Shown here piece after piece: positions 7,438 through 14,337 of a DNA stretch of 15,122 bases. A program made the position numbers and the translations under genes. The notes beneath the pieces were generated by a model, which made no database searches, was not told the DNA's origin, and saw only the letters and a program-made list of their open reading frames with translations. This DNA is from Candidatus Bathyarchaeota archaeon (GTDB taxonomy: Archaea; Thermoproteota; Bathyarchaeia; TCS64). Positions within the stretch are counted from its first letter, which is position 1, and the number at the start of each line of letters is the position of its first letter. The stretch covers positions 41,000 through 56,121 of the forward strand of contig PBSW01000015.1 in NCBI GenBank assembly GCA_002726865.1. Reading direction: 5' to 3'.

Positions 7438-7487
7438 CTTAGTCCAGTCACAATATATGCGGGGACTCTGAACCCTCAAAGCTATGT

Positions 7488-7853
7488 TCAATCATCACTT
7501 TGGTCTCCCTCTAGCGCCTCTATTTGAGTATGTTGTTCTCTCAAGTAAACGCTCGCATATGAGGGCTGGGCGATCCGGATCTCTATGGTGGAAACAAACC
7601 GCTCTTTTCCTTCCTCTCCAATGTGCTTATCCGTTCCTATCTCAATCTTATCAACCTCAAGATCCTTTAGAAAGACACTCTGAAGCATGTTGATGGCGTC
7701 CACGGCTTTAGTGATATGCCGCCCCCTCGCCCTCAAGATAACATGTTCTGTGCCTGCGTTGAATAAGGTCATACAAGCAACCACGTAGTTCATGATGGGC
7801 TTAAGCCCAACGACAACGAAATCCCTAGAAGATTTGAGAGGTGAGTTGTTCAT
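7488..7853 (-). CDS. albA: Alba, archaeal DNA/RNA-binding chromatin protein
   Basis: The 121-residue protein has the Alba signature: VVVGLKPIMNYV near the N-terminus with the conserved KP pair at residues 18-19, FNAG at 31-34, ARGRHITKAVD at 42-52, and a final VSTIEIRI strand at 87-94. Alba forms dimers that bind double-stranded DNA and RNA; the lysine in the KP loop contacts nucleic acid and in Sulfolobus is controlled by acetylation. The C-terminus extends past the core by about 25 residues and is acidic (EALEGDQSDD), which is somewhat longer than minimal Alba. ATG 7853 is preceded by a TATA-like TTTTAATA at leaderless distance. The gene has its own promoter and terminator and converges on the RPA gene. 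Confidence 0.93.
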   Translation of the reverse strand: MNNSPLKSSRDFVVVGLKPIMNYVVACMTLFNAGTEHVILRARGRHITKAVDAINMLQSVFLKDLEVDKIEIGTDKHIGEEGKERFVSTIEIRIAQPSYASVYLREQHTQIEALEGDQSDD

Positions 7854-7880
7854 TTCTTATTTTCTATAAAGCTCTCCCTT

Positions 7881-7888
7881 ATTAAAAT
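7881..7888 (-). promoter_or_regulatory. TATA-like box of the Alba gene
   Basis: On the minus strand TTTTAATA is centred about 31 nt before the ATG at 7853, predicting transcription from a few bases before the start codon. Confidence 0.5.
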
Positions 7889-8250
7889 TCTACATCCAGT
7901 GCACCACGAAAGTGCCTATCAAAAACAGTCGAAGATTTATGAAGGGCTGCTTTCCCCGATGAATAAAGAAAATCGGCACAAGTTCTCTATCTACTAAGGG
8001 TAATGCTACGCTCAGCAAGCCAAAATGGAGACCAGAGTGTGGATTCAACCTAATATCAAGTGTAAATATCATGAGGGTCCTAGGCCTGAAAATAATAAAA
8101 TCCCTAAGAAAAGAATATTATGGGAAAGAAAGGTACAAAAAAGGGAGCAGTAGACTCCAAGATACGCGCTGCGTTCAAAGAGGTCTATCTATGAAACCCT
8201 CTTCCCAGCAAATCAAATTATAGGCGTTAGTCTTTCAAGGGTTCATCAGG

Positions 8251-8270
8251 ACAAAAGAAGTAGAAATACT
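8251..8270 (-). terminator. Possible T-rich terminator downstream of Sec61-beta
   Basis: The minus strand is T-rich here (TATTTCTACTTCTTTTG), starting about 10 nt after the Sec61-beta stop codon. It is a weak, interrupted T tract. Confidence 0.3.
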
Positions 8271-8280
8271 ATTACAGGGG

Positions 8281-8448
8281 TTAGAAAACTACATGGGCTA
8301 CGATTACACTAAGGACGAGTAAAATAGCTCCCCCTAGAACGAACTCTGGCCTTATCTTTATGCCATATGCCTCGTCCTGAAAGAAGCGCATCAGTCCCGC
8401 ACTAGAAGCAGGCATAGATGGAGTGCTCTCTTTTTTCTTCTTGCTCAT
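8281..8448 (-). CDS. secG: Preprotein translocase subunit Sec61-beta
   Basis: A 55-residue ORF runs from ATG 8446-8448 to TAA 8281-8283. It has the archaeal Sec61-beta layout: a lysine-rich cytoplasmic N-terminus (MSKKKKES), the conserved MPASSAGLMRFF block at residues 12-23, then GIKIRPE and one transmembrane helix at 36-55. It is the small tail-anchored subunit of the SecYE-beta channel that carries proteins across or into the membrane. It lies 61 nt downstream of DP2 in the same direction and has no obvious TATA box, so it may be transcribed from the operon upstream, although a short T run in the gap could partly terminate that transcript. Confidence 0.92.
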   Translation of the reverse strand: MSKKKKESTPSMPASSAGLMRFFQDEAYGIKIRPEFVLGGAILLVLSVIVAHVVF

Positions 8449-8509
8449 TTAAGCATCTCTTTTCTTGAATGGAGACTAGGAGAAAAAGGTTTGGTTTAGT
8501 CTACTGTTA

Positions 8510-11500
8510 TTAACCTCTCATGAAATCTGTAAGACTGATCTGTTTATCAAGCTGTTCCTTTACATCCTCTTCTTCACGGAAAAGTGATTGGAGCTCTTCG
8601 TTTACGAGGAACAGCCTATCGCTATAATAGCTATCTAAGTCAAACTGTTGTACGAGGTTCAGAGCGGGAGAAACGTATTTCTTAATGCCTCCTTTGTACA
8701 CGGTGAGGCTTAGCTTGCCACCGCAGCGAAGGCATACCCCTTTAAGTGGGACCCGCCGGTACTTCCGGTTGCAGCCCATGCAACGGAACTTCTGACTGGT
8801 GAAAGCCCTGAGGTTTCCGAAGATATCCTTCATGAAATGACTTGTTATCACCTTGAGCGCGACGACCTCAGCGTCTACAGCCCAGATCTTTTCGCTTAGA
8901 TCCAGCTGACTCTCTAGTTTTTCTAGCATAGACTTAAGGGTAGTATATGCCCCGAAATGAGCCCCTAGGTTGATATCACTGCAAACCTCGGTGTACTTCA
9001 TGTCTTGGAATTGGCCGATCGACCCAATCCTGTCTCCGATAGTCTCGATAACGGCGGCATACTCTCTAGGGTTTGCACCCTGCTCGCAAAGCGAATAGAA
9101 TTCAGGGGGATATGCAGACATTACATCGACATTGAGGGCTTCCTTATCTACCTCACTGGGGTTCAGCACGGGGATAACATAGAGAGGCGCATCCATGAGA
9201 CCTCCGCTCTGCTCTGGGAGGAAGTCCCGGCTAAAGTTGAGAAGGGGATCCAACGCCAGCATAATACCGTCCTCGTCTCCGTCACAGTTACGGCGCTTTG
9301 CTGCATGCCATAGGGGATGTGCATAGCAAACTCGGGTTCTGGTATAACCGATAACACGTCCTATGATGGTAGCGCTGGTGTGGGGAGCAAGTCCATGGAT
9401 GAGTTGCCCCACCATTTGGCCCCTTTCATTGATCTGGTAGTAGGGATCTACGCCGTAAAATAATGTAAGGAGGTCATCTATGAACTTCGAGGCCTTGACA
9501 AGATAGTCGCCGCAATCCTCTGGTAAAACGATGTCTTGGACCTTGAGCTCTAACATCTGATCGGCATTCTTCAAGGGATTCCCATGCATGTCATAGATAT
9601 ACCCGAGATTCCGGAGCTGCTCTATGTTACCTCCAACCTCTGAGGGGGTAAAGTGGGTGAGAGGAACATCAGTGAGATCGTATCTTAATGTGCCATCCTT
9701 GAAGACTGAGAGATCATAACGAGCCCTGAGAAAACCTTTCTCAAGGGGCTCCGCAGTCTTATTCTTATTCATGAGTGCCTTTACACATTTGAATCGTGCC
9801 GGGAGCTGTTCTCCTAACTTGGCTCCAATCTTTTTCCAGGCTTGATCTAAAAGGCTCCTCAGGTCTAGGTCCGTTGAGTGACTGCAATTAGTTTCCACTT
9901 TGCAGACTGGGCAGACCATGGTATCAACTGCCCTCCCGCATCTAGGACATCTTTTTCGCGCAATAGCTGTCTCCCCGCAGACGTGGCAACAGACCCCGTA
10001 GCAAAGTGTCCCGCACTGGGAGCAGTAATTGGCAGAGATTTGAATAGCGGTAGTCTGTCCCTTTTTAGTCTTTAAAATATTCCTTTGTGCACCCCCGGCA
10101 TTACCGATGGGAAAGAGGCCATGAACATAGGGGGACATTTTCCTTTCTTTTGCCTTCTCAGGGCGCCCCATCCTGGCACCCACATGAACAGGCGCCTTAT
10201 CCCTGATGTCGATGTCTGAAAGGGCCCTAACAATCTCCAAGGGCGTCCCTTCCACTACGTCTATTTTTGATTCATATAATCTGAGAAGTTTTTCTAAAAT
10301 TGGGGCGACCATGTCAAGGCCCACCATACTTCCAAAATAGTCATGAGGTATCAGGAGCATTTCTAGGATTCTCTTAGTTTCGGGTTCTAACCTAAGTTCA
10401 TAAGGGGCTTGGGATGGCCATGATTCCGCAAGGGCATTTCGGAGCCTTAATAATTCTTCTCGAGTTACAGCATTCCATGTATAGGTATACCTCGGGTGGA
10501 GGGGTACTCCAAACTCTGTCAAGGTGATAGCTTCAATGGGACTGGGTATTGTGTCTTTTTTCGCTATAAACGCTTCAAGTCTCGTGGTGCTAATCGGGGT
10601 TCCAAGACTGCTTTTGTTTATGGTGTGCCTCAGGTCTTGTACCCATTGGTTCTCGTCGTAACCCGACTTTAACAGTGTCTTATTGTTCTGGAGGAAATCT
10701 CCAACGTTAACTAGAACATCCCCGAGGAAAAGAATCTCCTCAATTCTCTCAAAAAGCCTGTTGGCTTCATTCTCGGTCTCTATGCGTACGACTGAGCCAT
10801 CCTTGAGCTTGACAACGGGAGCTTCAATGGAGTCTACTGGTGTAATAGCTGCAGATTTCCCAGGGAGCTCTATACGAAGCTGGACCCCGGTGCAGAGGAA
10901 TCGGTTAAGGATGATCATAGTTGCTGGGTGAACTCCCACAGCGGCAAGCCCTGTAGTCCTAGCGCGGCCGTACCTTAGCCTGAAGCCGCCAATTCTGTTT
11001 GGAAAAGAAAAGACGGGCCGGCCGACGATGATTTCCGCCATAAAGCTTGCCTCAGGCTTCTTCTTAGAGTTAATTTCTGCCGGTTTGTTTCCGATATTGA
11101 CCAGCCAATCCCAACCCTCCAACCTGAGAGACTCGCAAATCCCATGTAGCTTCTTTGCCCGCCCCACGATGCCATCAATGACAACTATAAGGGCCCCGCC
11201 TCTGAGACGATTTGTTTCAATCCCAGGAATATCCCTATAGTTGGAGACCTCGAAATGATCAGTGGAGACCCCAGTTGCCTCCACTGTGAGGCACCTGAGC
11301 GCGTAGTCCAGGTCGGCTTCGGTAACATGAAACTGAAACCGCCTCACCCTCTGCCTGTAGAGTGTCACCTCTTCAATGAACCTGCCTATAGTGTCATCTG
11401 ATGGTTTAAACCTGTCAAGGCCCAGCATCCGTCTAACATAATCGGCAACTACAAGGGTTAGGGCTTGGGCGGTACCTCCTGCTGGTCGAATGGGCCCCGC

Positions 11501-11911
11501 AAAATATACTGCGAGATAGCTCGTCTTGTCAGAGTTCTGTTTTATTTTTATTTCTGGGATGCCTTGAATAGGGGCTACAGTGACCCCCTCGGTCACAATG
11601 GCGAGGGCCGTTCGAACCGCCTGGTCAGCCGCGTCTATTGCTTCGAGCCTCCCAAATCGTCCTTCCACGATTTCACCTGCGATTTTAAAGGCCATGGCAC
11701 GACGGTCCATACCCTCGAGCTCGCGCATTCTGTCCCTGATGCCTGAAGGACCAATGAGCTTTTCAATGCGCTCAGCGATATCATGAGTGATCTGAGGTTC
11801 GGGCTCAAGGCTAGGGTCTAGACCATTCCTTTTTGCATTACGAGCTACATCGTATAGATCGTTAAGCCCGTCTACTAAGGAGTCAAAATATTCCGCGGCT
11901 TCGGAGGACAT
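8510..11911 (-). CDS. polC: DNA polymerase D large catalytic subunit DP2
   Basis: From ATG 11909-11911 the protein has 1133 residues, normal for DP2. The frame stays open upstream to 12088, but that part is antisense-free overlap with the zinc-ribbon gene in another frame and reads as noise. Key features: the N-terminal YFAGPIRPAGGTAQ block (136-149), the GARMGRPEKAKERKM motif (578-592), a cysteine-rich zinc region (C630 to about C676, several CxxC pairs), and the catalytic centre NCDGDEDG with D877 and D879 as the metal-binding aspartates. A C-terminal zinc finger follows (C1044, C1047, C1060, C1063). The extreme C-terminus, QISLTDFM (1124-1131), fits a PCNA-interacting PIP box. With DP1, not in this window, it forms the replicative PolD. 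No intein interrupts it. Confidence 0.96.
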   Translation of the reverse strand: MSSEAAEYFDSLVDGLNDLYDVARNAKRNGLDPSLEPEPQITHDIAERIEKLIGPSGIRDRMRELEGMDRRAMAFKIAGEIVEGRFGRLEAIDAADQAVRTALAIVTEGVTVAPIQGIPEIKIKQNSDKTSYLAVYFAGPIRPAGGTAQALTLVVADYVRRMLGLDRFKPSDDTIGRFIEEVTLYRQRVRRFQFHVTEADLDYALRCLTVEATGVSTDHFEVSNYRDIPGIETNRLRGGALIVVIDGIVGRAKKLHGICESLRLEGWDWLVNIGNKPAEINSKKKPEASFMAEIIVGRPVFSFPNRIGGFRLRYGRARTTGLAAVGVHPATMIILNRFLCTGVQLRIELPGKSAAITPVDSIEAPVVKLKDGSVVRIETENEANRLFERIEEILFLGDVLVNVGDFLQNNKTLLKSGYDENQWVQDLRHTINKSSLGTPISTTRLEAFIAKKDTIPSPIEAITLTEFGVPLHPRYTYTWNAVTREELLRLRNALAESWPSQAPYELRLEPETKRILEMLLIPHDYFGSMVGLDMVAPILEKLLRLYESKIDVVEGTPLEIVRALSDIDIRDKAPVHVGARMGRPEKAKERKMSPYVHGLFPIGNAGGAQRNILKTKKGQTTAIQISANYCSQCGTLCYGVCCHVCGETAIARKRCPRCGRAVDTMVCPVCKVETNCSHSTDLDLRSLLDQAWKKIGAKLGEQLPARFKCVKALMNKNKTAEPLEKGFLRARYDLSVFKDGTLRYDLTDVPLTHFTPSEVGGNIEQLRNLGYIYDMHGNPLKNADQMLELKVQDIVLPEDCGDYLVKASKFIDDLLTLFYGVDPYYQINERGQMVGQLIHGLAPHTSATIIGRVIGYTRTRVCYAHPLWHAAKRRNCDGDEDGIMLALDPLLNFSRDFLPEQSGGLMDAPLYVIPVLNPSEVDKEALNVDVMSAYPPEFYSLCEQGANPREYAAVIETIGDRIGSIGQFQDMKYTEVCSDINLGAHFGAYTTLKSMLEKLESQLDLSEKIWAVDAEVVALKVITSHFMKDIFGNLRAFTSQKFRCMGCNRKYRRVPLKGVCLRCGGKLSLTVYKGGIKKYVSPALNLVQQFDLDSYYSDRLFLVNEELQSLFREEEDVKEQLDKQISLTDFMRG

Positions 11912-11939
11912 TGAGATTTTTGTCAATGTAGACTCTCCG

Positions 11940-12254
11940 CTATTCGGGGCTATGGATTCTGCAGAGCATGATAGTGGGCCACTTTTCAAGCTCCCGGCCT
12001 GTCGATGAAATATAAGCCTCAGACGCGATCCCGCTTCTCTTCCCGACGCACTCCTTGCAGCGAACATGGCGCACGTCTGATGGACCATCGCAACTCCCGC
12101 AGTTCAATAAGAGCGTGTTCCCAAGCCCCCTGAGGGGGGTCCAAGAGTACTCATTTTCTTCGTAAACTGGTTCAAAATCGGGCCAAACGTCATATAACCG
12201 GGGCTTCAGAAGGACCTTTTTAAGTGCATTAAAGAAGCTCTCGAATGAGGTCAG
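11940..12254 (-). CDS. Uncharacterised zinc-ribbon protein hidden between GGGP synthase and DP2
   Basis: The minus strand is open from 12269 to TAG at 11940-11942 and reads as good protein throughout. It begins with a helix (FESFFNALKKVLLKP), then an aromatic/acidic stretch (YDVWPDFEPVYEENEYSW, residues 21-38), and a zinc ribbon with C52xxC55 and C66xxC69. The tail has further short strands (SEAYISSTGRELEKWP). There is no ATG, GTG or TTG at the 5' end. A CTG at 12252-12254 sits 4 nt after GGTGA (12259-12263), giving 104 residues. The gene starts 4 nt after the GGGP synthase stop and ends 28 nt before the DP2 ATG, so it is in the same operon. I recognise no family; nucleic-acid binding or a role with DP2 is only a guess. 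Confidence 0.72.
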   Translation of the reverse strand: MTSFESFFNALKKVLLKPRLYDVWPDFEPVYEENEYSWTPLRGLGNTLLLNCGSCDGPSDVRHVRCKECVGKRSGIASEAYISSTGRELEKWPTIMLCRIHSPE

Positions 12255-12258
12255 AGTA

Positions 12259-12263
12259 TCACC
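12259..12263 (-). promoter_or_regulatory. GGTGA ribosome-site motif overlapping the GGGP synthase stop
   Basis: On the minus strand the GGTGA overlaps the GGGP synthase TGA and precedes the CTG of the zinc-ribbon gene by 4 nt. It is the same pentamer that precedes ATG by 7 nt in three other genes here; at that spacing the codon is ACC. Confidence 0.45.
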
Positions 12264-13032
12264 TAAACTCTATACTAGACACTATCTCGTTTATGCTTTC
12301 CCTGACTAGCCTATTCTCTTCAACTAGATTTCCTGTAACAATAATGTCAGCACCCGCATCAACGGCCTTTTTAGCCATAGATGCGTTTCTAATTCCCCCC
12401 CCAACAATAAGAGGCACGTCTAGTTGGTTCTTCACAACTTTTATCATAGTGGAAGGGACAGGAGCCTTAGCCCCCGACCCTGCCTCAAGGTATATGAAAC
12501 GGGTACCAAGCATCTGGGATGCAAGGGCGTATGCAGTTGCCAATTCTGGGCGGTCATATGGAATGCCTCTTGCTTGGCCAATGTAACCAACGGTGCCTCC
12601 TGGCCCAATGATAATGTAACCCAATGGTATCGCCTCCAATCCATAACTTTTCACGGTATATGCCGCCATCGCTTGGGCATCTATAACATAATATGTGAGC
12701 CTTGAATTAAGAAGGGACATAAACCAAATAGCATCTGCATACTTGCTTATTCCCGTGATGTCGTTAGGGAATAGGATTATAGGAATATCTACTTTAGCTT
12801 TGATTTTCTTGATTCCAACATCGAGATCATACTTAGAGATTAGAGTCGATCCACCCACCATTAGCGCAAATGTTCCACCTTTTTTCGCCTCAGAGGCAAT
12901 CTCTACGCTTTTCTTAGAGCCTATTTTTTGGGGGTCCAACAGTGTCATGTGGATAGCCCCCTTATCAATTATTGCTTCTTTAATTTGATTTTCAACAGAA
13001 TCAAGCAATCTCCTCTTCCTCCTGGCTCCCAT
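12259..13032 (-). CDS. Geranylgeranylglyceryl phosphate synthase (group II)
   Basis: The 257-residue TIM-barrel protein has the whole GGGPS motif set: LDPQK at 32-36, MVGGST at 58-63, FMSLLNS at 104-110, IPLGYIIIGPGGTVGYIG (135-152), YLEAGSG at 181-187, GGGIR at 211-215 and TGNLVEEN at 233-240. It joins sn-glycerol-1-phosphate to geranylgeranyl diphosphate, the first committed step of archaeal ether lipids. The sequence fits group II. The ATG at 13032 makes it overlap elf1 by 32 nt and adds an odd basic N-terminus (GARRKRR). A TTG at 13006-13008, behind a purine-rich AGGAGG, would give a more usual N-terminus and reduce the overlap to 8 nt, so the true start is uncertain. The overlap indicates co-translation in one operon. 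Confidence 0.94.
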   Translation of the reverse strand: MGARRKRRLLDSVENQIKEAIIDKGAIHMTLLDPQKIGSKKSVEIASEAKKGGTFALMVGGSTLISKYDLDVGIKKIKAKVDIPIILFPNDITGISKYADAIWFMSLLNSRLTYYVIDAQAMAAYTVKSYGLEAIPLGYIIIGPGGTVGYIGQARGIPYDRPELATAYALASQMLGTRFIYLEAGSGAKAPVPSTMIKVVKNQLDVPLIVGGGIRNASMAKKAVDAGADIIVTGNLVEENRLVRESINEIVSSIEFR

Positions 13033-13258
13033 GAGTATAATATTGGTCTATGAAAGTACAGTAGGCATCTACGGACATTAAGTTTCTAGTGGCGGCGAAG
13101 CTTGTCCTGAGGGAGCAATTACTGCAGATCACTGTAGCTTTGCTCTCGGCCTTATTGATGCTTGCCTTCACAGTATTTTTGCCACATCGAGGACATAGAA
13201 AGAGCTCTGGTAAGGCCCTCCGAATGTATTTTGTTACCTGTTTTTTTCTGCGTCCCAT
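13001..13258 (-). CDS. elf1: Elf1-type transcription elongation factor (zinc ribbon)
   Basis: The 85-residue protein begins MGRRKKQ, the basic N-terminal signature of eukaryotic Elf1. It has a zinc ribbon with C22xxC25 and C45xxC48 (FLCPRCGKN and VICSNCSL), and ends with SVDAYCTFIDQYY, which corresponds to the VDVYSDWID segment of Elf1. Eukaryotic Elf1 sits on the polymerase near the downstream DNA and helps passage through nucleosomes; homologues are known in some archaea, mainly TACK and Asgard lineages. The last 13 residues are strongly acidic (QEEEEIA). The ATG is preceded by GGTGA with a 7-nt spacer. The gene lies 29 nt after the nadE stop and overlaps the start of GGGP synthase, so it is an inner operon gene. 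Confidence 0.85.
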   Translation of the reverse strand: MGRRKKQVTKYIRRALPELFLCPRCGKNTVKASINKAESKATVICSNCSLRTSFAATRNLMSVDAYCTFIDQYYTHGSQEEEEIA

Positions 13259-13265
13259 TACAGTT

Positions 13266-13270
13266 TCACC
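13266..13270 (-). promoter_or_regulatory. Ribosome binding site of elf1
   Basis: GGTGA on the minus strand, 7 nt before ATG 13258, lies in the short nadE-elf1 gap. It supports internal translation initiation within an operon. Confidence 0.65.
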
Positions 13271-13287
13271 ATTGAGATTTTAGATCA

Positions 13288-14091
13288 TCAGGTGAGGGAA
13301 GATAGTCTTAAGATTAACGGGAGATGACGCTTATGCTCATTTGTTTTTACCCGGTTAAGAATACTCTTAACTACTTCTAAATCCGCACCAGTTCGTAAGG
13401 AAATATCTTGCGAGGTATAGCCGTTCTTATAGTCTAACAAGATCATATCGATGGTATCATAGGTTGCTCCCATTTCTTTTTCATCAGACTGCCCAGGCCA
13501 AAGTCCAGCACTTGGGGTTTTATTTATGATCTTGGGGGGTATTCCCATGTATTTCGCTAGTTGCTTTATCTGACCCTTAAAAAGGTCTCCAAAAGGCATC
13601 AAATCAACCCCCCCATCCCCATATTTTGTAAAATAACCGGTCAAAAGCTCTGTTTTATTAGAACTTCCAACAACCATCATTCTTAGGGTATTTGCGTAAT
13701 GGTAGGAAATTAACATCCGAATCCGTGGTCTAATATTGCCTGTAGATAATTTATCACATTTATTGTGATAAGGAAGGGTTTTACTTATGGAGTCTAGGAT
13801 AGGCGTGATATCTACGATGTCACATGTTACATCATAAAGTTGCGTAAGATGAATCACATCCGTGATATCACGTTCAGATGTGATGTCACGTTCAGGCATA
13901 GTAATTGCATGTACACGTTTAGGTCCTAAGGCTTTTGCTAAATAGGAAAGTGTAAGTGCTGAATCAATTCCGCCACTTACTGCGATTATAGCTCCATTTA
14001 ATCCGGATTTATGTACTTGATATGAAATAAACTTGGTAATTTTAGACGAAATTTCTATAGGGTCTATATTTAGGGATTCAGTACCAAACAT
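13288..14091 (-). CDS. nadE: NAD+ synthetase, ammonia-dependent
   Basis: The 267-residue protein has the ATP-pyrophosphatase P-loop AVSGGIDSA (SGGIDS at 39-44), GSSNKTELLTGYFTKYGDGG (142-161) and KTPSAGLWPGQSDE (191-204), all diagnostic of NadE. It adenylates deamido-NAD+ and amidates it to NAD+. No glutaminase domain is present, so it uses free ammonia or a separate amidotransferase. It is the first gene of the minus-strand cluster and is noticeably richer in A+T than the genes after it. Residues 67-76 contain a repeated ERDIT, encoded by two near-identical 18-bp units. A TATA-like TACATAATAAAC (14105-14116) lies about 20 nt before the ATG. Confidence 0.95.
   Translation of the reverse strand: MFGTESLNIDPIEISSKITKFISYQVHKSGLNGAIIAVSGGIDSALTLSYLAKALGPKRVHAITMPERDITSERDITDVIHLTQLYDVTCDIVDITPILDSISKTLPYHNKCDKLSTGNIRPRIRMLISYHYANTLRMMVVGSSNKTELLTGYFTKYGDGGVDLMPFGDLFKGQIKQLAKYMGIPPKIINKTPSAGLWPGQSDEKEMGATYDTIDMILLDYKNGYTSQDISLRTGADLEVVKSILNRVKTNEHKRHLPLILRLSSLT
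13862..13889. repeat. Two tandem 18-bp units with GTGATATCAC / GTGATGTCAC cores inside nadE
   Basis: The first unit begins at 13862 with the perfect palindrome GTGATATCAC (13862-13871). The second begins at 13880 with GTGATGTCAC. They encode the repeated ERDIT of NadE, so coding constraint explains part of the similarity. Confidence 0.6.
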
Positions 14092-14245
14092 GTTTTGTAT
14101 TAATGTTTATTATGTAAAAAGATTCTGATTAGGTCTAAATTACATTAAAATGTAAAGTATCGTTATTTTATTTGTAGTATTTATCATTTTGGAGATTAAA
14201 TATAAAAAAACCTTAAGGACAAAAAGACTAATATGACTTTTGAAA

Positions 14246-14265
14246 TTGTATACACTTTTGTATAC
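14246..14265. repeat. Direct repeats of TTGTATAC, 12 bp apart
   Basis: Copies at 14246-14253 and 14258-14265 are about one helical turn apart, and each contains the palindrome GTATAC. They lie roughly 70-90 nt before the ATG of the 144-residue gene, a position suited to a regulator. Confidence 0.5.
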
Positions 14266-14310
14266 CAGGTATCTATAATTTAGGATGTAAAGTTATGAGG
14301 TATAGAGGTG

Positions 14311-14318
14311 TAAAATAT
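14311..14318 (+). promoter_or_regulatory. TATA-like box of the 144-residue gene
   Basis: TAAAATAT is centred about 24 nt before the ATG at 14338, predicting a leaderless transcript. The surrounding sequence is so AT-rich that chance is possible. Confidence 0.4.
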
Positions 14319-14337
14319 TTTTAACCAGGTTCAAAAA

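Larger units (their letters stand above)
7854..8280. other. 427-nt intergenic region between Alba and Sec61-beta with coding-like fragments
   Basis: No complete gene is convincing here. The plus strand has a 50-codon ORF (8071-8223, ATG) and a 24-codon ORF in another frame (8120-8194, MGKKGTKKGAVDSKIR...). The minus strand has a 60-codon ORF (7890-8072). The 24-codon ORF would continue as coding-like sequence if a tandem four-base duplication near 8184-8191 were collapsed, so this may be a decayed gene. Near the left end is the Alba promoter; near the right end are T-rich minus-strand tracts downstream of Sec61-beta. No C/D-box or other structured RNA could be established by eye. Confidence 0.4.
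14092..14337. other. AT-rich divergent intergenic region with paired TTGTATAC repeats
   Basis: This 246-nt stretch separates nadE (minus) from the 144-residue gene (plus). It is extremely AT-rich. It contains TATA-like sequences for both genes and two TTGTATAC repeats (14246-14253 and 14258-14265), followed by ATACCAGGTAT, which is itself a short inverted repeat. No open reading frame of interest lies inside it. Confidence 0.5.

Noticed and set aside
8220..8255. C/D-box small RNA suggested by TGATGA on the minus strand
   Set aside because: No D box (CTGA) or C'/D' pair at proper distance was found.
9850..10020. Intein or insertion within the DP2 cysteine-rich region
   Set aside because: The region is the normal zinc-binding module; no splicing motifs or interruption of conserved blocks is visible.
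11912..12088. N-terminal extension of DP2 by 59 residues
   Set aside because: The extension is rich in Ser/Arg and low-complexity, overlaps the zinc-ribbon gene in a better frame, and DP2 proteins begin near the ATG at 11911.
12126..12139. GC-rich palindrome CCCCCTGAGGGGG as a terminator or regulatory hairpin
   Set aside because: It encodes part of the zinc-ribbon protein, has a three-base loop and no following T run on the minus strand.
12165..12190. tRNA T-arm-like GGTTCAAAATC
   Set aside because: No matching acceptor stem, D-arm or anticodon arm could be paired, and the sequence lies inside the zinc-ribbon coding frame.
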